Counted from the stretch's first letter, positions 8,406 to 17,250 are shown. The stretch is DNA of 64,000 nucleotides from Streptomyces chrestomyceticus JCM 4735 (GCF_003865135.1 NZ_BHZC01000001.1:9313419-9377418); one strand, 5' to 3'. The notes: generated from the sequence alone by a model not told the origin. Translations and numbers: made by a program.

Positions 8406-8894
8406 ATGAACGGAACCCGGTTCAACCTGTTCGAGAACGAGTTCGGTGCCAAGTTCGCCAAGCGGTTCGCCAACGCCGGTCTGCTCGTCCAGCAGTCGTC
8501 GCTGCCGAAGGCGACGCAGGAGCTGATGGCACTGCGCGCCAGCCAGATCAACGGCTGCGGCTGGTGCATCGACATGCACACCAAGGACGCCGCGGCTTCC
8601 GGTGAGACCGCGGTCCGGCTCAACTTGGTCGTCGCCTGGCGCGAGTCCACCGTGTTCACCGAGGCCGAGCGGGCGGCGCTGGCGTTCACCGAGGAAGGCA
8701 CCCGGCTCGCCGACGCTTACGAGGGCGTCTCCGACGAGACCTGGGCCGAGGTGCGCAAGCACTACGACGACGACCAGACCGCCGCGCTGATCGCCGTGGT
8801 CGCCCTGATCAACGCGGCCAACCGGCTCGCCATCATCACCCACCAGCAGGGAGGTACGTACGAGCCGGGCATGTTCGCTGCCGCGGTCAACTGA
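8406..8894 (+). CDS. carboxymuconolactone decarboxylase/AhpD-like protein
   Basis: The 162-residue protein has the AhpD-fold signature CGWCIDMH around residues 56-63, with the redox Cys pair and following His that define peroxidase-like members of the family. Such proteins reduce peroxides or peroxiredoxins, or act in thiol metabolism. The ATG at 8406 follows AGGA-containing sequence. It is the expected partner and target of the divergent ECF41 sigma factor, so it is likely induced by the same signal. The substrate is not known for ECF41-linked members. Confidence 0.9.
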   Translation: MNGTRFNLFENEFGAKFAKRFANAGLLVQQSSLPKATQELMALRASQINGCGWCIDMHTKDAAASGETAVRLNLVVAWRESTVFTEAERAALAFTEEGTRLADAYEGVSDETWAEVRKHYDDDQTAALIAVVALINAANRLAIITHQQGGTYEPGMFAAAVN

Positions 8895-8930
8895 TTGCCG
8901 AGTGGGAGCGGGGGCCCAGGCCGTGCTCGT

Positions 8931-8952
8931 CCGGTCCCCCGGGCGGGACCGG
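8931..8952. terminator. hairpin between convergent AhpD-like and STAS genes
   Basis: CCGGTCCC and GGGACCGG form an 8-bp stem around a 6-nt loop, positioned between two converging stop codons. It could serve both strands. Confidence 0.5.
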
Positions 8953-8961
8953 AGCCCCGGG

Positions 8962-9501
8962 TCAGGCCGTCGAAGGGGCGCCAGGACCGGGCCCCTTCGG
9001 CTCCCAGCACAGCAGGTCACCGCACGAGCCCCGCCAGAACGTCCGGTGCGGGCGGGTCTCGGCAGGACGCGGGAGCTGCTTCCCCGCGGTGTGGTGCGCC
9101 GTCATGCGGGAGCACGTCGACGTGCCGGGGCAGGGGGCCAGCCGGGGGCCCACACCGGTACGGACCAGAGCCCGCTCAACCGTTTCGCTGGCCACCACAA
9201 GTTCCAGGCTCCCCTGTGCGGCGTGCACGGCGCCGCTTATGCCCAGGAGCGTGTAGAGGCTGGCGTTGTCGCACCAGGTGATGCCGGACAGATCGAGCCG
9301 CAGCCGACGGTGGCCGGACTTCAGGTGGGCGACGGTGGCGTCGCACAGCAGGCGCACCGTACGGACGTCGAGCTCGCCGACGACCCCCAGTTCCGTGGCG
9401 CCGCCGGCCTCGCGGCGGGTGCTGACGGTCAGCCGGAGATCGGGTGGCTCGATCAGCGGGATGCGGAGAAGCGAGGCCATGAGGGGCGAGCCGCTGCGCA
9501 T
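8962..9501 (-). CDS. STAS-domain protein (anti-anti-sigma-like)
   Basis: A STAS domain covers about residues 15-110 of this 179-residue protein: ELGVVGELDVRTVR, then LRLDLSGITWCDNASLYTLLG. In SpoIIAA-type antagonists the loop is Asp-Ser-Ser-Gly with a phosphorylated Ser; here it is Asp-Asn-Ala-Ser, so the phospho-acceptor position appears to be Ala. A Cys-containing tail of about 55 residues follows and has no recognised domain. The ATG at 9501 has GGAGG five bases upstream. A second STAS gene lies upstream on the same strand. Partner-switching with an RsbW-type kinase is the family role, but no kinase is encoded nearby. Confidence 0.72.
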   Translation of the reverse strand: MRSGSPLMASLLRIPLIEPPDLRLTVSTRREAGGATELGVVGELDVRTVRLLCDATVAHLKSGHRRLRLDLSGITWCDNASLYTLLGISGAVHAAQGSLELVVASETVERALVRTGVGPRLAPCPGTSTCSRMTAHHTAGKQLPRPAETRPHRTFWRGSCGDLLCWEPKGPGPGAPSTA

Positions 9502-9732
9502 CGGTCCCTCCAGAAGGCCGTCGGGCGGGGCCAAGGCATGGCCCTTCGAACGCCGACCAGACTTCCCGGCACACCCTGCGCCCTCCGGAGCATTGAGGCC
9601 ACGGTAGCGGCCGTGGCCGTGGCGCGGAAGCTGAGCTGCCCAAAGGGGCCCGGGAGGCGCAGCGGGGCCGGACTCCAGTGCGGCCGACGGCTGTCCGGAC
9701 GGTCCGTCGGCCCGCCACGCCCGCGGCGTCCC

Positions 9733-10146
9733 TCAGTGCTTCTCGGGGGCGACGAACAGGGCCCGCGTGCCGGTCAGTTCCAGGAGCTGGTTGATGGCGC
9801 TGTTGCTGGTGCGGATGGTGACGGTCTTGTTCAGGTGCTGCGCCCGGCTGCGCAGGCGCAGCAGTGTGGTGAGGCCCGCGCAGTCGCAGAAGTGCAGGGC
9901 GTGGAGGTGGAGGTCTAGGCCGCGGGTGGAGTGGCCGAGGGCCGCGTGCAGGCCGGGTTCGATGCGCCGGCCGGTGTCCAGGTCCAGGTCGCCCCGGATC
10001 GTGACGCGTGTGCGGTCGCCGTCCGCGGTGACCTCCAGGGCCAGGAGACACGGTTCGGGGACCACGGGTGGCGCGGTGCTGCGGGCGAGGGCGCGTTCGG
10101 TGTCCTGCTGGGTGAAGGGGGATGCGCAGCGCGCAGGCTCCGGCAT
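9733..10146 (-). CDS. STAS-domain anti-anti-sigma factor
   Basis: The 137-residue protein is mostly one STAS domain from about residue 35 (LALEVTADGDRTRVTIRGDLDLDTG) to the end. The regulatory loop reads FCDCAGLTTLLR, so the serine phosphorylated in SpoIIAA/RsbV is replaced by Ala after Cys. The domain may therefore bind its partner without phospho-control, or may sense redox through the Cys pair. The ATG at 10146 has GAGGAAGG just upstream. About 230 bp of AT-richer sequence precedes it. Confidence 0.78.
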   Translation of the reverse strand: MPEPARCASPFTQQDTERALARSTAPPVVPEPCLLALEVTADGDRTRVTIRGDLDLDTGRRIEPGLHAALGHSTRGLDLHLHALHFCDCAGLTTLLRLRSRAQHLNKTVTIRTSNSAINQLLELTGTRALFVAPEKH

Positions 10147-10202
10147 GGCCTTCCTCTTCCTCGTCGGCTCACCTGCCTCCGCACCCCAGGCTCGCCCCTC
10201 CG

Positions 10203-10226
10203 GCGATACACGTCAACCGATACACG
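10203..10226. repeat. CGATACACG direct repeat
   Basis: CGATACACG occurs at 10203 and again at 10218, followed by an AT-rich AAGAAAATT run. It lies 60-80 bp upstream of the STAS gene start and may mark that promoter. Nothing else was recognised in 10147-10374. Confidence 0.4.
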
Positions 10227-10374
10227 AAGAAAATTACGTGCATCAGGGTGCGCGAATCTTCCGTCGGTGGAATCGGCGCATGAATGACGTGCCGGAGCCG
10301 TACAGCGGGTGGACGTTCGTGACCCACCACGTACGGGTCGACGGGGGTAGTGGGGGAAGGGCTACGGGGCGGCG

Positions 10375-11070
10375 CTACCAGAGCACGGTCTGCCCCAGGT
10401 GGTCGACGAAGTGGAGGCCGGGCTTCCCCCGGTGGTTCTCGATCGTCTCCGCCACCCCCGGAACGCTCTCCTCCACGCTGAGTTCGGCTTCCATGCCGCC
10501 GAGTTCGGTACGCACCCAGCCCGGGTCCATCAGGAGCAGGGTGCGCGGGTCCCCGGCGTAACGGGCGGCGTAGCAGCGCATCAGTTGGTTCAGCGCGGAC
10601 TTGCTCGCTCGGTACAGGTCCTGGCCGCCGTCGGTGTTCAGCGTGATGCTCCCCTGGTCGGAGGACATGACGCCGATGGTCCCGTTCGGGACGACCAGTG
10701 GGCGCAGGAACTCCACGACACGCATCGGGCCGAGCGCGTTGGTGGCCATGACCTCGGTGAACATGTCCGTCGGCACCTCGCCGATCGGGAGGTCGCCGCG
10801 GGTGATGGCGGCGTTGACGAAGAGCAGGTCGAGGGGGCGTCCCGCCAGCCGGTCGCGCAGTGCCGTTATCTGGTCGGGGTCGGTCATCTCCAGCGACTCG
10901 ATGGTCAGCCGCCCCTCGGACGCCTCGGCCAGTTCGTGCAGGCCGGTACGCCCGGAGCCGCGCACCGTACCGATGACGTTCCAGTCACGGCGGAGGAACT
11001 CGGCGGCGAGCCCGAGGCCCAGTGTCCGGGAGGCCCCGACGATGAGAGCGGTTTTGCGGGTGTCGGTCAT
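10375..11070 (-). CDS. short-chain dehydrogenase/reductase
   Basis: The 231-residue protein has the Rossmann glycine motif GASRTLGLG near residue 11, an NAA motif around residue 85 (FVNAAITRG), and a catalytic Ser and YxxxK (SSDQGS ... YRASK). It is therefore an active-looking classical SDR using NAD(P)H. The ATG at 11070 has AGGA six bases upstream; the longer frame to 11190 adds Arg/His-rich sequence. It is divergent from a LysR gene across 378 bp, a typical regulator-target pair. The substrate is unknown. Confidence 0.85.
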   Translation of the reverse strand: MTDTRKTALIVGASRTLGLGLAAEFLRRDWNVIGTVRGSGRTGLHELAEASEGRLTIESLEMTDPDQITALRDRLAGRPLDLLFVNAAITRGDLPIGEVPTDMFTEVMATNALGPMRVVEFLRPLVVPNGTIGVMSSDQGSITLNTDGGQDLYRASKSALNQLMRCYAARYAGDPRTLLLMDPGWVRTELGGMEAELSVEESVPGVAETIENHRGKPGLHFVDHLGQTVLW

Positions 11071-11448
11071 GTGAATCCTGTCGTGGGTCAGCGGGTCGGT
11101 GCGCTGAGGTCGGGTGGTGCACGTCGTAGTGAGGGATCGTCGTACGCGGCCGTCGCCGGCCGGCGGTCGTTCGCCGACGTGCGTTCGCATCGGGAGGCAA
11201 CTGCGGCAGCGGGCAGGCGAAAGCGGCCGTGTCCGCTCCGTACGGACGCGGAGCGGGCGGGTTTCAGGCCGGGCGCCGCGAAGTCCCGATGTTCTGGCGG
11301 CGATCGGCGGTGGCGGTCTCCAGCGGGATGCGCGGGGCCTGGCTGCCGACGCCGTCCACCGCGACGGTGGTGACGATCACGGTCCCATTCTCCGAGCGGT
11401 CCGTTGGGGCGTCCAATACTCTTGCGGCCACATTGATACCGTTACGAC
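11071..11448. promoter_or_regulatory. divergent SDR/LysR intergenic region
   Basis: This 378-bp stretch shows no convincing gene in either strand; its open frames are low-complexity GC shadows. It should contain both promoters and LysR sites. The only structure seen is a CCGCTCC/GGAGCGG stem at 11233-11256. Confidence 0.5.
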
Positions 11449-12324
11449 ATGGATCTGGACCTGGATCTGCGGAAGCTCCGCTACTTCGTCGCGGTGGCCG
11501 AGCACCGGCACTTCGGCCGGGCGGCCCAGGCACTGTTCATCGCTCAGCCGGTGCTCAGCCGGCAGATCCGCGCGTTCGAGCAGGAGCTGGGCTGCCGGCT
11601 GCTCACACGGACCACCCGCAGTGTCGAACTGACCTCGGCGGGACGGCGGCTGTACGAAGAGGCGCGCACCATCACCACGGCGGTGCACGCGGCGCTGCGG
11701 CGCGTGCACGAGGCCGCGCGGGACGAACAGCGGCTGATCGTCGCCTTCTCGCCCGGCCTCCACGTGTCCGAGGCGATCCGGACGTTCACGGCGCGCCATC
11801 CGGAGGTCGAGATCGATGTCTTCCCGCTGCGCTGGTGGGAGCAGGACGCGCCGCTCCGCGACGGCCGGGCGCACATCGGATACCTCCGGCGCCCCTTCGA
11901 CGACACGGGGCTGCGCACCGTCCCCATCGGCCAGGAGACCAAGGTCGCGTGCCTGCCCGTGACCCATCCGCTGGCGGACCGCCGCACCCTCACGGCGGCC
12001 GATCTCGCCGGTGAGCCGATCCTCGACGTCCGGACGCGGCGGACGTCCTCACTGGAGGAGAAGTTCGAACTCATCGCCTCCGGGCAGGGCATCGCGCTCG
12101 TCCCGCTCAGCGTCGCGGGCTCGTACTCCCGCCCCGACCTGGTCTATCTGCACGTCACCGACTCCTCGCCGGTCGGTACCTGCCTGGCCGTACCGGAGAG
12201 CGGCTGCACGGATCTCGTACGGGACTTCCTGGACATCGCCACCGCCACCCTGCGCGGGCGCTCCGGTGATACGGATACCGAGCGGGCGGCGGCCGGGGCA
12301 TCGCCGGCCGGGGCCGGGGAATGA
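11449..12324 (+). CDS. LysR family transcriptional regulator
   Basis: The 291-residue protein has the LysR N-terminal helix-turn-helix (LRYFVAVAEHRHFGRAAQALFIAQPVLSRQIRAFEQELGCRLLTRT) and a periplasmic-binding-protein-like effector domain from about residue 92. Both length and motif order match the family. It is divergent from an SDR gene, which is the likely target. The C-terminal 20 residues are Ala/Gly-rich and probably unstructured. The co-inducer is unknown. Confidence 0.9.
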   Translation: MDLDLDLRKLRYFVAVAEHRHFGRAAQALFIAQPVLSRQIRAFEQELGCRLLTRTTRSVELTSAGRRLYEEARTITTAVHAALRRVHEAARDEQRLIVAFSPGLHVSEAIRTFTARHPEVEIDVFPLRWWEQDAPLRDGRAHIGYLRRPFDDTGLRTVPIGQETKVACLPVTHPLADRRTLTAADLAGEPILDVRTRRTSSLEEKFELIASGQGIALVPLSVAGSYSRPDLVYLHVTDSSPVGTCLAVPESGCTDLVRDFLDIATATLRGRSGDTDTERAAAGASPAGAGE

Positions 12325-12358
12325 CGCCCCGCCGACGCGGTGGCCGACGGCCCGCCGG

Positions 12359-12912
12359 TCAGTGCGGCGCCCGCAGGCCGGCGACCGTCATGCGGATCAG
12401 CAGCTCGTAGCTGTCGTCCAGGTTCTCGGGCAGGCCGAAGGCGTCCTGAGCTTCCAGGACCGCGAAGCCGTGGACGGCCGCACGCAGACATCGCGCGGCA
12501 TGGATCGCGGCGGAGTCCTCCAACCCGTAAGCGCGCAGGGCGGCGGTGATGATGTCGACCAGGCGCGTCCCGGCCTCGGCCGTCCGCGGGTCGGGGCTCT
12601 GGAGCACGGCCGAATAGCGGTGCGGGTGTTGCCGCGCGTAGTGCCGCCACGCCGTCATGAACGCGCGGATCGCCTCGTCGGCGGAGCGGCCGAGCACGGC
12701 GCGCCCGGCCCGGTCCGCGATGTCGTTCATGACGCGGGCCGATACGAGGGCCCGCAGTTCGGCGAGGGAGCGCACGTGCTTGTACAGGGACGGGGTGGTG
12801 ACGCCCGCCCGGCCGGACACCGCCGACAGGGTCAGGGCCTCGGGGCCCCCTCGTCCACCACCTCTATCGCGAGGCCGACCACCGCGCTCGTGGACAGCGC
12901 CGCTCTAGCCAC
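12359..12912 (-). CDS. TetR/AcrR family regulator (frameshifted)
   Basis: From the GTG at 12912 the frame encodes about 22 residues of a TetR first helix (ALSTSAVVGLAIEVVDEGG). It is then broken, and the rest (ALTLSAVSGRAGVTTPSLYKHVRSLAEL, then a C-terminal effector domain) continues in the frame 12359-12820. Adding one base to the CCCCC run at 12846-12850 (five to six) fuses them into a complete TetR of about 184 residues. The start overlaps the stop of the upstream hydrolase by 8 bp, so the two are translationally coupled. A palindrome upstream of the hydrolase is the likely operator. The frameshift may be a sequencing error. Confidence 0.75.
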
Positions 12913-13768
12913 GCGCACCGCCACCCTTGACGAACTTCACCACAGCGGTGGCGACTTCGGCGGGGAACTGGACGTGTGCGTAGTGCCCCGCGCCCTCGAT
13001 CAGTTCGAGCCGGCCGAGTCCGGCAGGCAGTTCCGCCACGATGCCTTCGCCTTCGGCTTCGGGATCGGGCCAGTCGGGATCGAGCGTGCCCATGAGGACG
13101 AGCACCGGGCAGCGGACATCGGCGAGCCGGGCACCGGCATCGGTCGGTGCGGACCGGCCCAGCTTGCCGACGACGGCCATCCGGCCCGGACGGCGCAAGT
13201 CCGCCTCGACAGCGGCGAGGTGGTCGCCGAAACCGGAGGGCCGGGCACCCGGGCAGGCGTGGTCGAGGTAGCGCAGCCACAACGGGACGCTGCGTAGCAG
13301 GGCGGCGCCCATGAGCAGGGTGGCGCCCGTGCGGTAGCGGGCATGGGTCAGCAGATCGCCCAGGTTGACCTGCTGCGCGCGGGTGAACGGGCTGATCTCG
13401 ACGATGGCCCGGACCAGGTCCGGCGCCTCGGCCGCGGCGATGGTGGCGGCGCCCCCGCTGAAGGAGTGGCCGACGATGACGGCGGGGCCGCCCAGGTGCC
13501 TGATCAGGGCGAGGAGGTCGCCGGCCACGTCGGTACGGGTGTACGAGTCCCAGCCGGTGCTGGACTCCCCGTGGCCCCGCAGGTCCATCCGCGCGACGCG
13601 GAAGCCGGCCGTCGAGAGCCGGGCGGCCATCTCGCGGTAGGCCGTCCTGTTCTCGCCCATGCCGTGCGCGAGGACGATCAGCGGTCCCTTGCCGGTCACG
13701 TCGTACGCCAGGTGCCGGCCGTCGACCGGCAGGAATTCCGTCGCGGGCGCTGCTCGGTTAATGCTCAT
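12905..13768 (-). CDS. alpha/beta hydrolase
   Basis: This 287-residue alpha/beta-fold protein has HGMGEN (oxyanion region, about residue 36), the nucleophile elbow GHSFSGG (about residue 100), the acid-region segment LMGTLDPDWPDPE (about residue 226) and the C-terminal GAGHYAH catalytic His. The catalytic triad thus appears complete. The ATG at 13768 lies just downstream of an operator-like palindrome. The gene overlaps the following TetR gene, so it is probably repressed by that regulator. The substrate is not predictable; esterase, lactonase and epoxide hydrolase members all share this motif set. Confidence 0.87.
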   Translation of the reverse strand: MSINRAAPATEFLPVDGRHLAYDVTGKGPLIVLAHGMGENRTAYREMAARLSTAGFRVARMDLRGHGESSTGWDSYTRTDVAGDLLALIRHLGGPAVIVGHSFSGGAATIAAAEAPDLVRAIVEISPFTRAQQVNLGDLLTHARYRTGATLLMGAALLRSVPLWLRYLDHACPGARPSGFGDHLAAVEADLRRPGRMAVVGKLGRSAPTDAGARLADVRCPVLVLMGTLDPDWPDPEAEGEGIVAELPAGLGRLELIEGAGHYAHVQFPAEVATAVVKFVKGGGARG

Positions 13769-13778
13769 AACCAGAAAG

Positions 13779-13804
13779 CTAACACCATTAACCAGTGGTG
13801 TCAG
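13779..13804. promoter_or_regulatory. TetR-type operator upstream of the hydrolase
   Basis: The 26-bp site is an imperfect palindrome. The half CTAACACCATTAA matches the complement of the other half (CTGACACCACTGG) at 9 of 13 positions, including the ACACCA core. It starts 11 bp upstream of the hydrolase ATG. Confidence 0.55.
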
Positions 13805-13831
13805 TACCTACGGCCGAGGTCGCACGGCCGG

Positions 13832-13877
13832 GGCCGGCCCGGTCGTGCGGGACGATTCCCGCACGACCGGGCCGGCC
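13832..13877 (-). terminator. 20-bp-stem terminator after the SDR gene
   Basis: Two 20-bp arms (13832-13851 and 13858-13877) are perfectly complementary around a 6-nt loop. The hairpin lies 13 bp beyond the stop codon of the minus-strand SDR gene. Confidence 0.85.
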
Positions 13878-13890
13878 TGAGGGCGCCGTA

Positions 13891-14787
13891 TCAGGCAGTG
13901 GTGTAGGCACCGGCTTCGATGTCCTCGACCAGGGTCGGCCCGGTGGGGGTCCAGGAGAGCATGGCGCGGGTCAGCTCGCTGGACGCGGTCATGGTCTTGG
14001 TGAAGAAGCTGCCGACGAATCCGAAGTGCGCGTCGGCGTCCTGCGGGTCGATCGAGACGACCGGGAGGCCGAGGCTCCGGCCGATGGCTTCGGCGATCGC
14101 CTTGGTGGTCACGGCCTCCTCGGCGACGGCGTGCAGCCGCGACCCGGCCGGGGCCTTCTCCATGCCGAGACGGATGAGCCGGGCGGCGTCGCCCCGGTGC
14201 ACCGCCGACCAGGTGGTGGAGCCGTCACCGATGTAGCCGGAGACGCCCTGCTTGCGGGCGGCGCCCGTGAGGAAGTTGACGAATCCCCAGTCACCGTTGC
14301 CGTGGACGCTCGGCGAGAACCGGGTGATCACGGTGCGTACGCCGTGGGGGACGTAGTCCAGGGCGAGATTCTCGCTGCCGCCCCGGTTCGACTCCAGGCC
14401 GACGGCGGGGGAGACGTCGGTCTCCGTGGCCGGCCGGCCCTGGACGAGACCGGAGAGGGGTGCGGCGACGATGAACGGGCGGTCGGTGCCCACCAGCGTC
14501 TCGGCGAGGATGTGCACCGAGGCCCGCTCGGAGCGGTCGGTCTCGGCCGGGTTGCCCCAGTCGTGCTTGTTGGCCATGTGAATGACCGCGTCGGCCTCCG
14601 CGGCACCGCGGCGCAAGGACTCCAGGTCGTCCAGGTCACCGCGGAGGACGTCGACGCCCTTGGCCTTCAAGGTCTGTTCGGCCTGGTCCGACCGGGCGAG
14701 CCCGACGACCTGGTGTCCGGTGGCGGTCAGCTCGTCCACGATGGCGGAGCCGATCCAGCCGGTTGCTCCGGTTACGAAAGCACGCAT
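13891..14787 (-). CDS. NAD-dependent epimerase/SDR family oxidoreductase
   Basis: The 298-residue extended SDR begins with the TGATGWIGSAIVDEL nucleotide-binding motif and contains DLDDLES and a C-terminal substrate domain. The usual YxxxK is not obvious; around residue 120 the sequence reads PAVGLESNRGGSENLALDY, so catalysis may differ from canonical members. The ATG at 14787 has AGGAGG about 9 nt upstream. An MFS exporter gene lies 110 bp upstream on the same strand, so they may be co-transcribed and controlled by the divergent TetR. Confidence 0.83.
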   Translation of the reverse strand: MRAFVTGATGWIGSAIVDELTATGHQVVGLARSDQAEQTLKAKGVDVLRGDLDDLESLRRGAAEADAVIHMANKHDWGNPAETDRSERASVHILAETLVGTDRPFIVAAPLSGLVQGRPATETDVSPAVGLESNRGGSENLALDYVPHGVRTVITRFSPSVHGNGDWGFVNFLTGAARKQGVSGYIGDGSTTWSAVHRGDAARLIRLGMEKAPAGSRLHAVAEEAVTTKAIAEAIGRSLGLPVVSIDPQDADAHFGFVGSFFTKTMTASSELTRAMLSWTPTGPTLVEDIEAGAYTTA

Positions 14788-14897
14788 CTGCGTGGCCTCC
14801 TGTTTTCTGTAGAAGATGCCCGTACGGGATGTCCGTATGGGAGGTCTGTAGGGGATGCCCCTGTGAGAAGGGGGCGTTGGGGCGCGGGGCCGCCCGC

Positions 14898-16388
14898 TCA
14901 CCTGCTCGCGGCGCTTCGGTGGGCGCGCGCCGCCCCGGCGACGACGAGTGCTCCCGCGAGCAGGGTCAGCAGGGCGGCCGCGCGCAAGGCGGTGTCCGCG
15001 CCGTCGGTGAACGCCTCGGTGATGGCGCGGTGCTGGGCCGGCTCCAGCGCCAGGGCCTCCGCCACGGTGCGCGGAACCGGGGTGTGACGGCTGAGGCTGT
15101 CCGGCAGGTGACTGGTGAACCCCGCGGTGAGAATGGTGCCCACGACGGCGACTCCCAGTGCGCTGCCCAGTTCCCGGGTCGCGGACTGGCGTCCGCCGGC
15201 GATTCCGGCCTGTTCCACGGGGAGTCCCGAGGCGATCTCCGCGGTCAGGCACGGCCCGGCGAGCATGATGCCGAGGCCGATGACGAACAGTGCCACGGCG
15301 TAGACGGGGTACGGCAGGGCCGTGGCGTAGGACAGCCCGAACAGGCCGGTGCTGGTGAGGAGGAAGGCTGCCGCGAGGGTCACGGGCAGACCGACGCGGT
15401 GGATGAGGCCCGGTACGTAACGGGTGCCCACCAGGAGCGGCAGGGTCAGCGGGATGATCCCGAGACCCGCCTGCAGGACGGAGAAGCCGCGGCCGTACTG
15501 GAGCAGCGAGGCGTTGACGTAGAAGAGGCCGAAGTTCCCGAAGAACAGGACGGTCATGCCGATGGCGGCGCTGCTCAGCAGGGGGTTGCGGAACAGGCGG
15601 GGGTCGAGCATGGGGTGGGGTGTGCGCAGTTCCACCAGGACCCAGACGAGGCCGAGTGCGAGGCTGCAGGCGAACGCGACGAGGACGACCGTGCTGCCCC
15701 ACCCCTGTTCGGGCCCCTCGATGATGCCGGTCAGCAAGGCGACGACGGCGGCCACGAACAGCACCGCACCGGGCAGGTCGAGGCTGCGGGCGTGGCGTGT
15801 GCTGACCGGTGCGCAGGTCGCCACCCACACCAGGCAGCAGACCGCGACCAGTGCGACCGCGACGAACAGCATGCGCCAAGAGGCGACGCTCAGCAGCGTC
15901 CCGCCGCCGACGTTGCCGACGACACCGCCGATACCGGTCGCCGCCGCCCACACCGCCAGCGCGTGGCCGCGCCGTCGGGGCGCTGTGGCGTGGATGAGGA
16001 TGCCGACGCAGTTGGGCAGCACGCAGGCCGCGCCGAGGCCGGTGACGGCACGTCCGGCCAGCATGACGGGCACGTTCGGCGCCACGGACGAGAGGACGGC
16101 CCCGGCCGCGAAGACGCCCAGTCCGGTCAGGAGCGTGCCCTTGCGGCCGAACTTGTCACCGGCGGCACCGGCGGGGATGACCAGGCAGGCGAAGACGACG
16201 ACGTAGGCGTCGACGATCCACAGCAGCTCGGCCGACGTCGGATGCAGCGAGCTCGCCGCGAGCTTCGGTACGGCCAGGTTGATCGCGGCGACGAAACCGA
16301 CGACCAGGGCGGTGCACACACTCATGCCGGCGAGCACCAGGCCGGGCCGTTGGGCCTGGCGCACGGGGCGTTCCAGCGTGGAGGTCAT
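14898..16388 (-). CDS. MFS exporter, DHA2 type
   Basis: The 496-residue protein has the DHA2 hydrophobicity pattern of about 14 membrane segments, motif A-like GDKFGRKG after TM2, and an INLAVP segment in TM1. It faces a TetR gene across a double palindrome, the standard arrangement for a repressor-controlled drug pump. An SDR gene follows downstream. The substrate is unknown. Confidence 0.88.
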   Translation of the reverse strand: MTSTLERPVRQAQRPGLVLAGMSVCTALVVGFVAAINLAVPKLAASSLHPTSAELLWIVDAYVVVFACLVIPAGAAGDKFGRKGTLLTGLGVFAAGAVLSSVAPNVPVMLAGRAVTGLGAACVLPNCVGILIHATAPRRRGHALAVWAAATGIGGVVGNVGGGTLLSVASWRMLFVAVALVAVCCLVWVATCAPVSTRHARSLDLPGAVLFVAAVVALLTGIIEGPEQGWGSTVVLVAFACSLALGLVWVLVELRTPHPMLDPRLFRNPLLSSAAIGMTVLFFGNFGLFYVNASLLQYGRGFSVLQAGLGIIPLTLPLLVGTRYVPGLIHRVGLPVTLAAAFLLTSTGLFGLSYATALPYPVYAVALFVIGLGIMLAGPCLTAEIASGLPVEQAGIAGGRQSATRELGSALGVAVVGTILTAGFTSHLPDSLSRHTPVPRTVAEALALEPAQHRAITEAFTDGADTALRAAALLTLLAGALVVAGAARAHRSAASR

Positions 16389-16513
16389 AGTTCACAGGTC
16401 CTTTTCGGATGCTCCTCGACGGCACGGCGGAGCCCGGGGCGGGGAGCTGGCTTCGGACGGTCTGCCGCACACAGGACAGGGCGGCGGGCCGGGCAGCCGC
16501 GGGCGGCGGCACT

Positions 16514-16569
16514 TACGAGTCACCGTGCCTCGTAAACGTAGCACAGATACGAGGCATGGTGACTCGTTA
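16514..16569. promoter_or_regulatory. double TetR operator between exporter and TetR genes
   Basis: Two 20-bp arms (16515-16534 and 16548-16567) are inverted copies with one mismatch and a 13-bp spacer. Each arm is also its own dyad: TACGAG, 9 bp, CTCGTA on the left, and TACGAG, 9 bp, CTCGTTA on the right. The site fills the short gap between the divergent genes and probably carries both promoters. Confidence 0.75.
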
Positions 16570-16580
16570 TAGTGGGGGGC

Positions 16581-17189
16581 ATGGTTGAGGAACACGGCCG
16601 CAGTGGGCGGCCCCGCAGTGAACGCGCCCGGACGGCCGTCCTGAACGCGGTCGACGACCTGCTCGTCGAGGTCGGCTACGCGGCGCTGACCATGAAAGGC
16701 ATCGCGGAACGCGCGGGCGTGGGGCGGCAGACCGTGTACCGGTGGTGGTCCAACAAGGCGGAAGTCCTCTACGAGGCCAGCGCCATCGACGCGCGGAAGG
16801 AACTCTCGGTCCCCTTGAGCGGCGACCCGGCACAAGACTTCACGGCCTACCTGGACGCGCTCGTGAAGTTCCTCGCGCACTCCGACGCCGGAGCCGCCTA
16901 CCGGGCGCTCATCGGGGAAGCCCAGCACGACCCGGCCGTCGCGTCGCTGCTCTCCTCCGGGGACATCATCGGCGAGAGCGCCGCGAAGGTCGTGGAACCG
17001 GCGCTCGACGCGAGCGGCAGCGACCTCTCCGTGGAGCAGGCGACGGCACTCCTCGTCGGCCCGCCCTTCTTCCACATCCTGTCCGGGCGCGGCGTGGAGA
17101 GCATCGACACCCGCCGGCTGGCCGAGGAGTTCACGCGGGTTCTCGCGGTCCGCAGGCAGCAGGACCAAGGCGTGACGGCCGACAGTTGA
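16581..17189 (+). CDS. TetR family transcriptional regulator
   Basis: The 202-residue protein has an N-terminal TetR DNA-binding domain: VLNAVDDLLVEVGYAALTMKGIAERAGVGRQTVYRWWSNKAEVLYEA. Its C-terminal half resembles the common TetR_C ligand domains. The ATG at 16581 is chosen over the GTG at 16572 because the G-rich run before it can serve as a ribosome binding site. It faces an MFS exporter and is followed by a carboxylesterase, so a detoxification regulon controlled by this repressor is likely. Confidence 0.88.
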   Translation: MVEEHGRSGRPRSERARTAVLNAVDDLLVEVGYAALTMKGIAERAGVGRQTVYRWWSNKAEVLYEASAIDARKELSVPLSGDPAQDFTAYLDALVKFLAHSDAGAAYRALIGEAQHDPAVASLLSSGDIIGESAAKVVEPALDASGSDLSVEQATALLVGPPFFHILSGRGVESIDTRRLAEEFTRVLAVRRQQDQGVTADS

Positions 17190-17250
17190 CGCCCGGCGCC
17201 GGGCGGAACTCAGTAATGTGGCGTGCGTCGCTTCAGGGGAAGGGGACCGT

